A program made the position numbers and the translations under genes. The notes beneath the pieces were generated by a model. That model had not been told where the DNA came from and did not search any database. It saw nothing but the letters and a program-made list of their open reading frames with translations. Below, piece by piece: positions 57,093 through 64,000 of a DNA stretch of 64,000 nt. This stretch comes from Gallionella sp. (GTDB lineage Bacteria; Pseudomonadota; Gammaproteobacteria; Burkholderiales; Gallionellaceae): NCBI GenBank assembly GCA_023229845.1, contig JALNYK010000011.1, forward strand, positions 1-64,000. The letters are read 5' to 3'. Numbering within the stretch: position 1 is the stretch's first letter; each line of letters opens with the position of its first letter.

Positions 57093-57563
57093 TTAGATTT
57101 CCGCAACTAGTTTATCGAGCAGATCGTTGTGAGCCTTGGCATCGATCTCGCGACCGAGGATCTTGCCCGCACCGGCCAGGGCAATTGCCGACACTTGGGT
57201 GCGCAGCTGCTCCTTGGCGCGGAACACTTCCTGATCGATCTCAGCCTTGGCGCCGGCGATGATACGATCGCCTTCCACCTTGGCTTGACCCTTGGCTTCT
57301 TCGACGATCTCAGTGGCGCGCTTTTCGCCATTGGCAACGATGTCGCCGGCCTTTTCCTTGGCTTCGCGCAGGATTTCTGCGGAACGCTTGGAAGCCAGCT
57401 CCAGATCGTGCTTGGCACGCTCAGCATCTGCCAGACCATCGGCGATCTGCTTCTTGCGTGCGTCCAGAGCGGCCACGATCGGCGTCCAGACGAACGCCAT
57501 GCAGAACCACACGAACATCGCGAACATGATGAGCTGGGCGAGAAGAGTTGCATTGATATTCAT
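57093..57563 (-). CDS. atpF: ATP synthase F0 subunit b
   Basis: 156 residues. One N-terminal transmembrane helix (INATLLAQLIMFAMFVWFCM) followed by a long coiled coil (ADGLADAERAKHDLELASKR, EQLRTQVSAIALAGAGKIL). Forms the peripheral stator stalk as a homodimer. No b' partner gene is present, as expected for a non-photosynthetic proteobacterium. Confidence 0.97.
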   Translation of the reverse strand: MNINATLLAQLIMFAMFVWFCMAFVWTPIVAALDARKKQIADGLADAERAKHDLELASKRSAEILREAKEKAGDIVANGEKRATEIVEEAKGQAKVEGDRIIAGAKAEIDQEVFRAKEQLRTQVSAIALAGAGKILGREIDAKAHNDLLDKLVAEI

Positions 57564-57608
57564 GCAAGCTACCTTTCTTGATTTGTGCGTTGTCGCTTAT
57601 TCGGAGAA

Positions 57609-57854
57609 TTAACCCACCACAGCGAACAGGATGTACATGGCGATACCAACAGCGATCATCGGAACCGCGTCGACCAGACCCATAACCACGAAGAACTGGG
57701 TACGCAGCATCGGGATCAACTCAGGTTGACGAGCAGCGCCTTCCAGGAAGCGGCCACCCAAGATACCGATACCAACGGCTGCGCCGAGTGCGCCCAAACC
57801 CATCATCAATGCGCCGGCGACGTACAGCAGTGCAGTGGCAGTTGTCATTTCCAT
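57609..57854 (-). CDS. atpE: ATP synthase F0 subunit c
   Basis: 81 residues from the first of two near ATGs, supported by GGAG nine bases upstream. Two hydrophobic helices joined by the polar loop ARQPE; the ion-carrying acid is Asp62 in MGLVDAVPMIAVG. There is no Q/E-S-T sodium-binding motif, so proton coupling is expected. Forms the rotor ring. Confidence 0.97.
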   Translation of the reverse strand: MEMTTATALLYVAGALMMGLGALGAAVGIGILGGRFLEGAARQPELIPMLRTQFFVVMGLVDAVPMIAVGIAMYILFAVVG

Positions 57855-57898
57855 TTTCTATTTCTCCTGTTGATTAAAGTAAAGTTGATGAAACCGAA

Positions 57899-58804
57899 TT
57901 AATGATGTTCTTGATGAGCCATATCCAGATAGACCACGGTCAGCGTCATGAAGATGAACGCCTGCAGCGTGACAATCAGAATATGGAAGATCGCCCAGCC
58001 CAGCGACAGCAGAATCTGCGAACCAAACAAGGTCACGCCGCTCATCGTGAAGCCCGCCCAGGCACCGCCCATCAGCGCGATCAGAATGAAGATCATTTCG
58101 CCGGCATACATGTTGCCGAACAGACGCAGTGCGAGCGAAATCGGTTTAGCGATCAGGTTGACGCCTTCCAGCAGGAAGTTGACCGGCATGCCCCACTTGC
58201 CGAATGGCTGCAATGTCAGCTCGCCCATGAAGCCGCCCAGACCCTTCATCTTCACGCTGTAGTACAGCACGAGCGCGAACACGCCGATGGCCATGCCGAA
58301 GGTCGCATTAGGATCGGTGGAAGGAACGACCTTGAAGAACGGGACGCCCATCATAGCCATCAAACCCGGAACCCAGTCGATAGGGATCAAGTCCATCAGG
58401 TTCATCGAGAACACCCAGAAGAAGATCGTCAGCGCCAATGGGCCGATCATCGCATTCTTGCCGGAGAAGGAACCGCGCACGCTGTTGTCGATGAATTCCA
58501 GCGCCCACTCGCAGAAGTTCTGCAGGCAGTTCGGCACGCCGGCCGAAGCAGTCTTGCCCGCGCGGTAGAACATGAACATGAACACCGCGCCCAGCAGCAG
58601 CGACATGATGAGGGTATCGAGATTCAACGCCCAGAACCCCATTGCCTTGGCTTCTTCGGCACTGTGAGCAACACCCCAGGTGCCGTCAGGCAATTGACCA
58701 TAGGTCAGGTTCTGCAAGTGGTGCTTGATATATTCCGCTGATGTATGCGCCGCCTCGTGCGCAGCTCCCGCGACTTCTGCTGCTCCTGCCATTTCACTGG
58801 ACAT
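57899..58804 (-). CDS. atpB: ATP synthase F0 subunit a
   Basis: 301 residues with a longer than usual N-terminal leader (MSSEMAGAAEVAGAAHEAAH). Proton channel with about five to six transmembrane helices; the essential Arg is in ISLALRLFGNMYAGEM (about residue 224). The IDWVPGLMAMMG and LTLQPFGKW-GMP segments are typical. GGTGG lies upstream. Follows atpI by 12 bases. Confidence 0.97.
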   Translation of the reverse strand: MSSEMAGAAEVAGAAHEAAHTSAEYIKHHLQNLTYGQLPDGTWGVAHSAEEAKAMGFWALNLDTLIMSLLLGAVFMFMFYRAGKTASAGVPNCLQNFCEWALEFIDNSVRGSFSGKNAMIGPLALTIFFWVFSMNLMDLIPIDWVPGLMAMMGVPFFKVVPSTDPNATFGMAIGVFALVLYYSVKMKGLGGFMGELTLQPFGKWGMPVNFLLEGVNLIAKPISLALRLFGNMYAGEMIFILIALMGGAWAGFTMSGVTLFGSQILLSLGWAIFHILIVTLQAFIFMTLTVVYLDMAHQEHH

Positions 58805-58816
58805 TTTCCGCCACCT

Positions 58817-59284
58817 TCAGTTTTTCAATCTCAACAACAACAACCGTGCCGACAATAGCACCGCCTGTCCCAATACAAATCCGCCCAATACCGCCAGCGG
58901 CATCAACTTCAGCACTGCCAAACATAAAGCCAGCAGCGCCACAACCACCAAAAACCTTTCGGCGGTGTAAAAATACATAAGCCGTAACTGAAGATGTGCA
59001 TCATGGGCAGAGACCGAGGCCGCTCTGGACATACGCCAGGCCAGCAACGCTCCGTTGATAACCGAGACTACCCCCCCACTCAACACCGCTATCGCAAATT
59101 GCGGCGTCTTTTCTATGCCGTATGTCGCACCTGCAACAACCAGAACAACAGCCAGTTGCCAACCTACTACCGTGCGTGCTAATCGTTTTTCTTTTACTTC
59201 GGCATCGAAAAGCGCGCGGATGATAGCGGCGTTTTTCAGGGGTGTCAAACTTTGTTGCGAAGTATCGCCCTCATCCTTGCTCAA
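58817..59284 (-). CDS. atpI: ATP synthase protein I
   Basis: 155 residues, membrane protein with four hydrophobic stretches (LAVVLVVAGATYGI, FAIAVLSGGVVSVINGALLA, FLVVVALLALCLAVLKLM, VLGGFVLGQAVLLSARLL). AtpI is a dispensable assembly factor for the c-ring. Start of the atp operon; a charged cytoplasmic N terminus precedes the helices. Lies 4 bases after parB. Confidence 0.9.
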   Translation of the reverse strand: MSKDEGDTSQQSLTPLKNAAIIRALFDAEVKEKRLARTVVGWQLAVVLVVAGATYGIEKTPQFAIAVLSGGVVSVINGALLAWRMSRAASVSAHDAHLQLRLMYFYTAERFLVVVALLALCLAVLKLMPLAVLGGFVLGQAVLLSARLLLLRLKN

Positions 59285-59288
59285 CTTA

Positions 59289-60146
59289 TCAGGCCTTCTT
59301 GAGCTTGTTCAGCAGGTCATCCAGTTGGTCGTGGTCCATATATTCGATGACCAGCTTTCCTTTACCCTTGCTGCCGGATTTGATTTCGACGCGGGCGCCC
59401 AGATAGGCGCTCATCTCTTCCTGCAGGCGCTCGGTATCTCTATTTATATTGATGGCCTTCTTCTGCTGAGCTTTGTCCGGTTGTTGGCCATGAATTTGCA
59501 CCAGCTTTTCCGCTTCGCGCACGGATAATCCATCTATCACGATTTTGTTGGCCAGCATGATCTGATCACTGCCTTCCAGCGACAGCAACGCGCGGGCATG
59601 GCCCATGTCCAGCTTGTTCTCCATCAGCATGCTCTGCACGGGCTGCGGCAACTTGAGCAGGCGCAGCAGATTGCTGGCTGCGCTGCGCGAGCGTCCGACC
59701 GCGTCTGCGGCCAGTTGATGCGTCATCTTGAATTCGTCGATCAGGCGCTGGATACCTACCGCCTCTTCCAGCGGATTCAGGTTCTCGCGCTGAATATTTT
59801 CGATCAGCGCCATCGCCAGCGCGGCATTGTCCGGCACGCTGCGCACCAGCACCGGCACATGGGTCAGTCCGGCGCGCTGCGCCGCACGCCAGCGTCGTTC
59901 GCCGGCGATGATCTCGTAGCTGCTGTCTTCCAGCTGGCGCACCAGGATAGGCTGCATCACGCCCTGCGACTTGATCGATGAGGCTAGGTCGTTCAGCGAG
60001 TCCTCGTCCATATGCGTGCGCGGCTGGTATTTACCCGGTTTGAGCATGCTGACGTTCAGGTCGCGCAACACATCGTCCTTTTCGCTCTTGCCGCCGGACA
60101 GCAATGCATCCAGCCCGCGCCCCAAGCCCTTGTGTGGTTTTGCCAT
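59289..60146 (-). CDS. parB: Chromosome partitioning protein ParB
   Basis: 285 residues. N terminus KGLGRGLDALLSGG, CTP-binding boxes GERRWRAAQRAGLTHVPVLV and ENIQRENLNPLEEAVGIQRL, the helix-turn-helix ADAVGRSRSAASNLLRLLKL that reads parS, and a C-terminal dimerisation domain. It spreads from parS as a CTP-dependent clamp. A perfect parS lies 3.4 kb away at 63526-63541. Starts 18 bases after parA. Confidence 0.96.
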   Translation of the reverse strand: MAKPHKGLGRGLDALLSGGKSEKDDVLRDLNVSMLKPGKYQPRTHMDEDSLNDLASSIKSQGVMQPILVRQLEDSSYEIIAGERRWRAAQRAGLTHVPVLVRSVPDNAALAMALIENIQRENLNPLEEAVGIQRLIDEFKMTHQLAADAVGRSRSAASNLLRLLKLPQPVQSMLMENKLDMGHARALLSLEGSDQIMLANKIVIDGLSVREAEKLVQIHGQQPDKAQQKKAININRDTERLQEEMSAYLGARVEIKSGSKGKGKLVIEYMDHDQLDDLLNKLKKA

Positions 60147-60164
60147 GTCGATATTCCCTTAAGA

Positions 60165-60938
60165 CTATGCGGCCTGCGCCGCGTTGTTCAACAGTTCCCC
60201 GGCCAGCGCCAGGTATGCCTGCGTCCCCTTGGACGATTTGTCGTAATGCAGCGCAGGCATGCCATAACTGGGCGCCTCGGCCAGCCGCACGTTGCGTGGA
60301 ATCACGGTACGGTACAGCTTGCTGCCGAAGTGTTCCTGCAACTGGTCCGAGACCTGTTGCGCCAGCGTGTTGCGCGGATCGAACATCGTGCGCAGCAGGC
60401 CCTCGATCTCCAGATCCGGATTCAGGTTGGCGCGCACCTTGCGGATCGTGTTCACCAGATCGCTCAGGCCCTCCAGCGCGTAGTACTCGCATTGCATCGG
60501 TATCATCACCGACTTGGCCGCGCACAGGCCGTTCAGTGTGAGCAGGTTCAATGCCGGGGGACAGTCGATTAATATATAGTCGTATTCCGCCGCGACGACC
60601 TGCAACGCATCGCGCAGCCGCGTCTCGCGGTGCGCAACATCGACCAGCTCGATCTCCGCGCCGGCCAAGTCGCGATTCGCGGCCAGCATGTCGTATTTGC
60701 CGGCATCCGAATGGACCCGCGCCTCGGCGACCGTCTTGCTGCCCAGCAGCACATCGTAAACGCTCCCCAGAAGATCGCGCTTATCGATGCCGCTGCCCAT
60801 GGTCGCGTTGCCCTGCGGATCGAGATCGACCAGCAGCACTCGCTGTTTGGCAGCGGCCAGACTGGCGGCCAAGTTCACCGTGGTCGTGGTCTTGCCCACC
60901 CCGCCCTTCTGGTTGGTTATCGCTAGTATCTTCGTCAT
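60165..60938 (-). CDS. parA: Chromosome partitioning ATPase ParA
   Basis: 257 residues from ATG 60938, overlapping rsmG by 4 bases (ATGA). Deviant Walker A NQKGGVGKTTTTVNLAASLA, LVDLDPQGNATMGSG and the Walker B-like IDCPPALNLLTLNGL. Forms ATP-dependent DNA-bound gradients that move ParB-parS. The frame extends upstream but that part is out-of-frame rsmG. Confidence 0.96.
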   Translation of the reverse strand: MTKILAITNQKGGVGKTTTTVNLAASLAAAKQRVLLVDLDPQGNATMGSGIDKRDLLGSVYDVLLGSKTVAEARVHSDAGKYDMLAANRDLAGAEIELVDVAHRETRLRDALQVVAAEYDYILIDCPPALNLLTLNGLCAAKSVMIPMQCEYYALEGLSDLVNTIRKVRANLNPDLEIEGLLRTMFDPRNTLAQQVSDQLQEHFGSKLYRTVIPRNVRLAEAPSYGMPALHYDKSSKGTQAYLALAGELLNNAAQAA

Positions 60939-61564
60939 GTCGCTACGCTCCCTGTTGCAATCACCAGACTGCGTGCCGCCTGTAACCCCGGCACCTGTAA
61001 CGGAATGACGCGCTCCACGCGACACCATTCCGGCACTCCCGCCAACTCCTGCTCCGGCGCGCCCTTCATCGCCGCCCAGCGGCCGCCTTCGGCCATCAGG
61101 TGACGCGTGACTCGCAGGAAATCGCCCAGCTCGGTAAATGCCCGCGAAACGATTCCGTCGAACAGCTCCTGCGGCTGCCACTCTTCCACGCGCACGCAGT
61201 GGACACTCGCATTCTTTAACCCCAACTCGATGATCGCCTGCTGCACGAAACCGGTCTTCTTGCTGTTGCTGTCCAGCATCACCACCTGCCAGTCCGGACG
61301 GGCGATCGCCATCACCACGCCGGGCAGGCCTGCACCGCAGCCGACATCCAGCCACCGCCCCGGCCACAAATGCGGCAATATAGCGAGGCTGTCGAGCAAG
61401 TGATTGCTCACCATCTGCTGCGGGTCGCGGATCGCGGTCAGGTTATAGACCCTGTTCCATTTGTCCAGCAGCGCCAAATACGCCAGCAGCTTGTCCTGCG
61501 CCCCGGCATCCAGCGCAATCCCCAATTGCGCGATACCGCGCTGTAGTTTTTCGCTATTGTTCAC
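60935..61564 (-). CDS. rsmG: 16S rRNA (guanine527-N7)-methyltransferase
   Basis: 209 residues from GTG 61564, which overlaps the mnmG stop (GTGA). SAM motif DVGCGAGLPGVVMAIARP and VVMLDSNSKKTGFVQQAIIE. RsmG methylates G527; loss gives low-level streptomycin resistance. Middle gene of the mnmG-rsmG-parA-parB run. Confidence 0.96.
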   Translation of the reverse strand: MNNSEKLQRGIAQLGIALDAGAQDKLLAYLALLDKWNRVYNLTAIRDPQQMVSNHLLDSLAILPHLWPGRWLDVGCGAGLPGVVMAIARPDWQVVMLDSNSKKTGFVQQAIIELGLKNASVHCVRVEEWQPQELFDGIVSRAFTELGDFLRVTRHLMAEGGRWAAMKGAPEQELAGVPEWCRVERVIPLQVPGLQAARSLVIATGSVAT

Positions 61565-63462
61565 GCGTGCTTCTTGTTTTGTTGTCCATCGCGAAAACCG
61601 CGCTTCAGATGCACCAGCAGCAGCGAGATCGCCGCCGGGGTGATTCCTGAAATGCGGGCAGCCTGGCCGACGGTCTCCGGCTTATGCTGATTGAGCTTCT
61701 GCTGCACCTCGATCGAGAGTCCGTGGACCTCACGATAGTCCAGAGTATCCGGCAACGTCAGGACCTCATATTGTTCGTTGCGCTCGATCTCGTCGCGCTG
61801 TCGCTCGATATAACCTTGGTATTTTGCCTGAATTTCCACCTGCTCCATGACTTTATCGTCCGTCACGCCCTCGCCCGCTCCGGGCAGGCTCATCAGGCCG
61901 GCATAATCGACGTTCGGGCGGCGCAACAATTCATATAGCGAATATTCGCGCTCGATAGGCTGGCCCAACACTCGTGTCGCATCCTCTGCGGGCAGCATGC
62001 GCGGATTGACCCAGGAGCCGCGCAGCCGCTCCTGTTCGCGCGCGATCGCCTCGCGTTTCTGTTCGAACGCCTGCCAGCGAACGTCGTCGACGATGCCCAG
62101 CTTGCGACCGATCTCGGTCAGGCGCAAGTCGGCATTGTCCTCGCGCAATTGCAGACGGTATTCGGCACGACTGGTAAACATGCGGTACGGCTCGGAAGCA
62201 CCTGAAGTAATCAGGTCATCCACCATCACACCCAGATAGGCTTCGTCGCGGCGCGGACACCAGGCTTCCTGTTCGCGCGCCTGCAGCGCTGCGTTGACGC
62301 CGGCCAGCAACCCCTGCGCTGCGGCCTCTTCGTAACCGGTGGTGCCGTTGATCTGCCCGGCGAAGAACAGACCTTGTATCGTCTTGGTTTCCAAAGAACT
62401 TTTCAGCCCGCGCGGATCGAAATAATCGTATTCGATCGCGTAGCCGGGACGCAGGATATGGGCGCTCTCCAAGCCCTTGATCGAGCGCACCAGTTCCAGC
62501 TGCACGTCGAACGGCAGGCTGGTGGAAATCCCGTTCGGGTAGATTTCGTGCGTGGTCAGCCCTTCCGGCTCCAGAAATATTTGGTGCGAGGCCTTGTCGG
62601 CGAAGCGCGTAATTTTATCCTCGATGGATGGGCAATAACGCGGCCCCACTCCTTCGATCACGCCGGTGAACAGCGGCGAACGATCCAGCCCGCCGCGAAT
62701 GATGTCGTGGGTGCGCTGATTGGTCTCGGTGATCCAGCAAGGCAGCTGTTTCGGATGCTGCGCGGCGTTGCCCATGAACGAGAACACCGGCACCGGGTCG
62801 TCGCCCGGCTGTTCATGCATCACCGAATAATCGATGGTGCGGCCGTCGATGCGCGGAGGCGTGCCGGTCTTCAGCCGGCCGACCGGCAGCTTCAATTCTC
62901 GCAAACGATGCGCCAGACTGATGGACGGCGGATCGCCCGCGCGTCCGGCCGGGTAGTTAGCCTGCCCGACATGGATCAGCCCGGACAGGAACGTGCCTGC
63001 GGTCAGCACCACGGTCTTCGCGCTGAAGCGCAGGCCCAGCTGGGTGACTACGCCGCACGCGCGATCGTTCTCGACCAGCAGATCGTCCACCGCCTGCTGG
63101 AACAACCACAGATTCTGTTGGTTTTCCAACCGGGAGCGGATCGCCTGTTTATAGAGGATACGGTCGGCCTGCGCGCGCGTCGCCCGTACCGCGGGCCCCT
63201 TGCTGGAATTCAGGATGCGGAACTGGATGCCGCCCTCATCGGTCGCGGCAGCCATCGCGCCACCCAGCGCGTCGACTTCCTTGACCAGATGGCCCTTGCC
63301 GATGCCGCCGATGGATGGGTTGCAGGACATCTGCCCCAGCGTCTCGATATTGTGGCTGAGCAGCAACGTCCGGCAGCCCGTGCGTGCGCTGGCCAGCGCA
63401 GCCTCGGTACCGGCATGCCCTCCGCCCACCACGATCACATCGAATGCATCCGGAAATTTCAT
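61561..63462 (-). CDS. mnmG: tRNA uridine 5-carboxymethylaminomethyl modification enzyme MnmG
   Basis: 633 residues from ATG 63462; the frame extends 19 codons further with no ribosome binding site. FAD-binding VIVVGGGHAGTEAALASART, then SCNPSIGGIGKGHLVKEVDA, NGTTGYEEAAAQGLLAGVNA and the C-terminal helical domain (AARISGITPAAISLLLVHLK). With MnmE it modifies wobble U34 of tRNAs. Confidence 0.97.
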   Translation of the reverse strand: MKFPDAFDVIVVGGGHAGTEAALASARTGCRTLLLSHNIETLGQMSCNPSIGGIGKGHLVKEVDALGGAMAAATDEGGIQFRILNSSKGPAVRATRAQADRILYKQAIRSRLENQQNLWLFQQAVDDLLVENDRACGVVTQLGLRFSAKTVVLTAGTFLSGLIHVGQANYPAGRAGDPPSISLAHRLRELKLPVGRLKTGTPPRIDGRTIDYSVMHEQPGDDPVPVFSFMGNAAQHPKQLPCWITETNQRTHDIIRGGLDRSPLFTGVIEGVGPRYCPSIEDKITRFADKASHQIFLEPEGLTTHEIYPNGISTSLPFDVQLELVRSIKGLESAHILRPGYAIEYDYFDPRGLKSSLETKTIQGLFFAGQINGTTGYEEAAAQGLLAGVNAALQAREQEAWCPRRDEAYLGVMVDDLITSGASEPYRMFTSRAEYRLQLREDNADLRLTEIGRKLGIVDDVRWQAFEQKREAIAREQERLRGSWVNPRMLPAEDATRVLGQPIEREYSLYELLRRPNVDYAGLMSLPGAGEGVTDDKVMEQVEIQAKYQGYIERQRDEIERNEQYEVLTLPDTLDYREVHGLSIEVQQKLNQHKPETVGQAARISGITPAAISLLLVHLKRGFRDGQQNKKHA

Positions 63463-63525
63463 CGCGCCGCCATTTTGAAAAGGACGCGCATCATACCTCA
63501 GCACGCTTGCAAAACCCAAGCGAGA

Positions 63526-63541
63526 TGTTTCACGTGAAACA
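63526..63541. promoter_or_regulatory. parS site, TGTTTCACGTGAAACA
   Basis: Perfect 16-bp palindrome identical to the consensus bacterial parS bound by ParB. It lies in the 84-base gap between mnmG and mnmE. No other perfect copy was seen in the window. Confidence 0.96.
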
Positions 63542-63546
63542 ATTCG

Positions 63547-64000
63547 TTATTTGCCGATGCAGAAGCGGGAGAAGATTTCGCCGAGCAGATCGTCAGGGGT
63601 GAACTCGCCGGTGATTTCGTTCAGCGCATGCTGCGCCAGTCGCAACTCCTCGGCGAACAGCTCTGCATGGACTATCACTCCTGCTGCCTGTTGCAGGTGG
63701 GTCTGCGCGAGGTTCAATGCCCGCAGGTGGCGCTCACGCGCCATGAACGCGCCGCTCTCCTGGTCGCGCCAACCCACCGCGTCGAGCAGTTGCTGGCGCA
63801 GAGCCTCAATCCCCTCGCCGGTTCTGGCCGAAATGCGGACATGGGACATGTCCTCGGGCACATTGGCAGCCACGCCATCCAGCAGATCGGCCTTGTTCAG
63901 CACCAGCAGCCGCGGAATGTCCGCCGGCAGTCCGGCGAGAATGACCTCGTCCTGAGCTGTGATGCCCTTGGCGGCATCCAGCAACAACAGGATCAAGTCT
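63547..64000 (-). CDS. mnmE: tRNA modification GTPase MnmE, C-terminal part (cut by window edge)
   Basis: The last 150 codons are present. The G-domain motif NKADL (LLVLNKADLLD) and the SARTGEG motif are followed by the C-terminal helical part RHLRALNLAQTHLQQA and the conserved end GEIFSRFCIGK with the catalytic Cys. MnmE and MnmG together install cmnm5U34. The 5' part lies outside the window. Confidence 0.95.
   Translation of the reverse strand, partial: DLILLLLDAAKGITAQDEVILAGLPADIPRLLVLNKADLLDGVAANVPEDMSHVRISARTGEGIEALRQQLLDAVGWRDQESGAFMARERHLRALNLAQTHLQQAAGVIVHAELFAEELRLAQHALNEITGEFTPDDLLGEIFSRFCIGK

Noticed and set aside
52113..57096. Two long plus-strand frames opposite atpD and atpA
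   Set aside because: They are antisense shadows of highly conserved, strongly biased genes; no recognisable protein motifs.
1..64000. tRNA, rRNA, transposase or phage genes
   Set aside because: None recognised by eye on either strand. A tRNAscan-type search would be decisive for tRNAs.

Overview
The window is a GC-rich, densely packed piece of a bacterial chromosome. The family content and gene order (rsmI-lpoA-yraN-gmhA-BON-rfaE2; DUF971-ubiE; ubiJ-ubiB; atpIBEFHAGDC-parB-parA-rsmG-mnmG-mnmE) point to a betaproteobacterium, probably of the Nitrosomonadales/Gallionellaceae type. That placement is inference from remembered gene order, not a search. The right end is origin-proximal: a perfect 16-bp parS site lies between mnmG and mnmE, and oriC should be just beyond the right edge.

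Layout. 1-5.6 kb: the 3' end of thiC, a DUF4153 membrane protein, two small Cys-rich proteins, uppP, and a convergent copper-type TonB receptor. 5.7-10.6 kb: yggX, then a polyphosphate block (ppk1, a Lys-rich RHH-like protein, sixA, a tandem PPK2 enzyme). 10.6-16.8 kb: structured repeats, DUF2288, a gamma carbonic anhydrase, an orphan antitoxin beside a parE remnant, pyrC, a chemoreceptor with a CXXCH haem motif, and a degenerate GGDEF protein. 16.9-21.4 kb: an accessory segment (glycosyltransferase-like protein, methyltransferase, TPR protein, lipoprotein) bounded by two imperfect ~100-bp copies of the 3' end of the neighbouring tetR. 21.4-27.9 kb: an adaptor/RND pump/outer-membrane-factor/tetR operon with a candidate operator. 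28-33 kb: a surface lipoprotein, a zinc-ribbon protein, a GAF-HD-GYP-hemerythrin protein, and an APH-kinase fusion. 33-38 kb: rsmI against the lpoA-yraN-gmhA-dolP-rfaE2 cell-envelope cluster, DUF3124, and a K+ channel. 38-48 kb: a WYL regulator with small proteins, then the ubiquinone genes (ubiE, ubiJ, ubiB) interrupted by an accessory stretch (a 2TM nuclease-like protein, an orphan antitoxin, a cyclase-FHA protein, a pseudouridine synthase). 48-52 kb: an orphan ParA, a decayed glmS 3' end, a 2TM protein, phnA, and a PilB/GspE-type ATPase. 52-64 kb: the complete F0F1 ATP synthase operon and the par/rsmG/mnmG/mnmE block, all on the minus strand.

Functional themes. Phosphate/energy storage (ppk1, tandem PPK2, sixA), signalling linked to redox or O2 (haem MCP, HD-GYP-hemerythrin, cyclase-FHA), envelope maintenance (uppP, LpoA-like, BON protein, heptose synthesis, RND efflux), aerobic ubiquinone synthesis and ATP synthesis fit a respiring free-living cell.

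The most unusual layer is a set of short palindromic elements. Several distinct families occur between genes, across gene ends, directly before the ppk start codon, and in frame inside two protein-coding genes. No rRNA, tRNA, CRISPR array, transposase or integrase was recognised.
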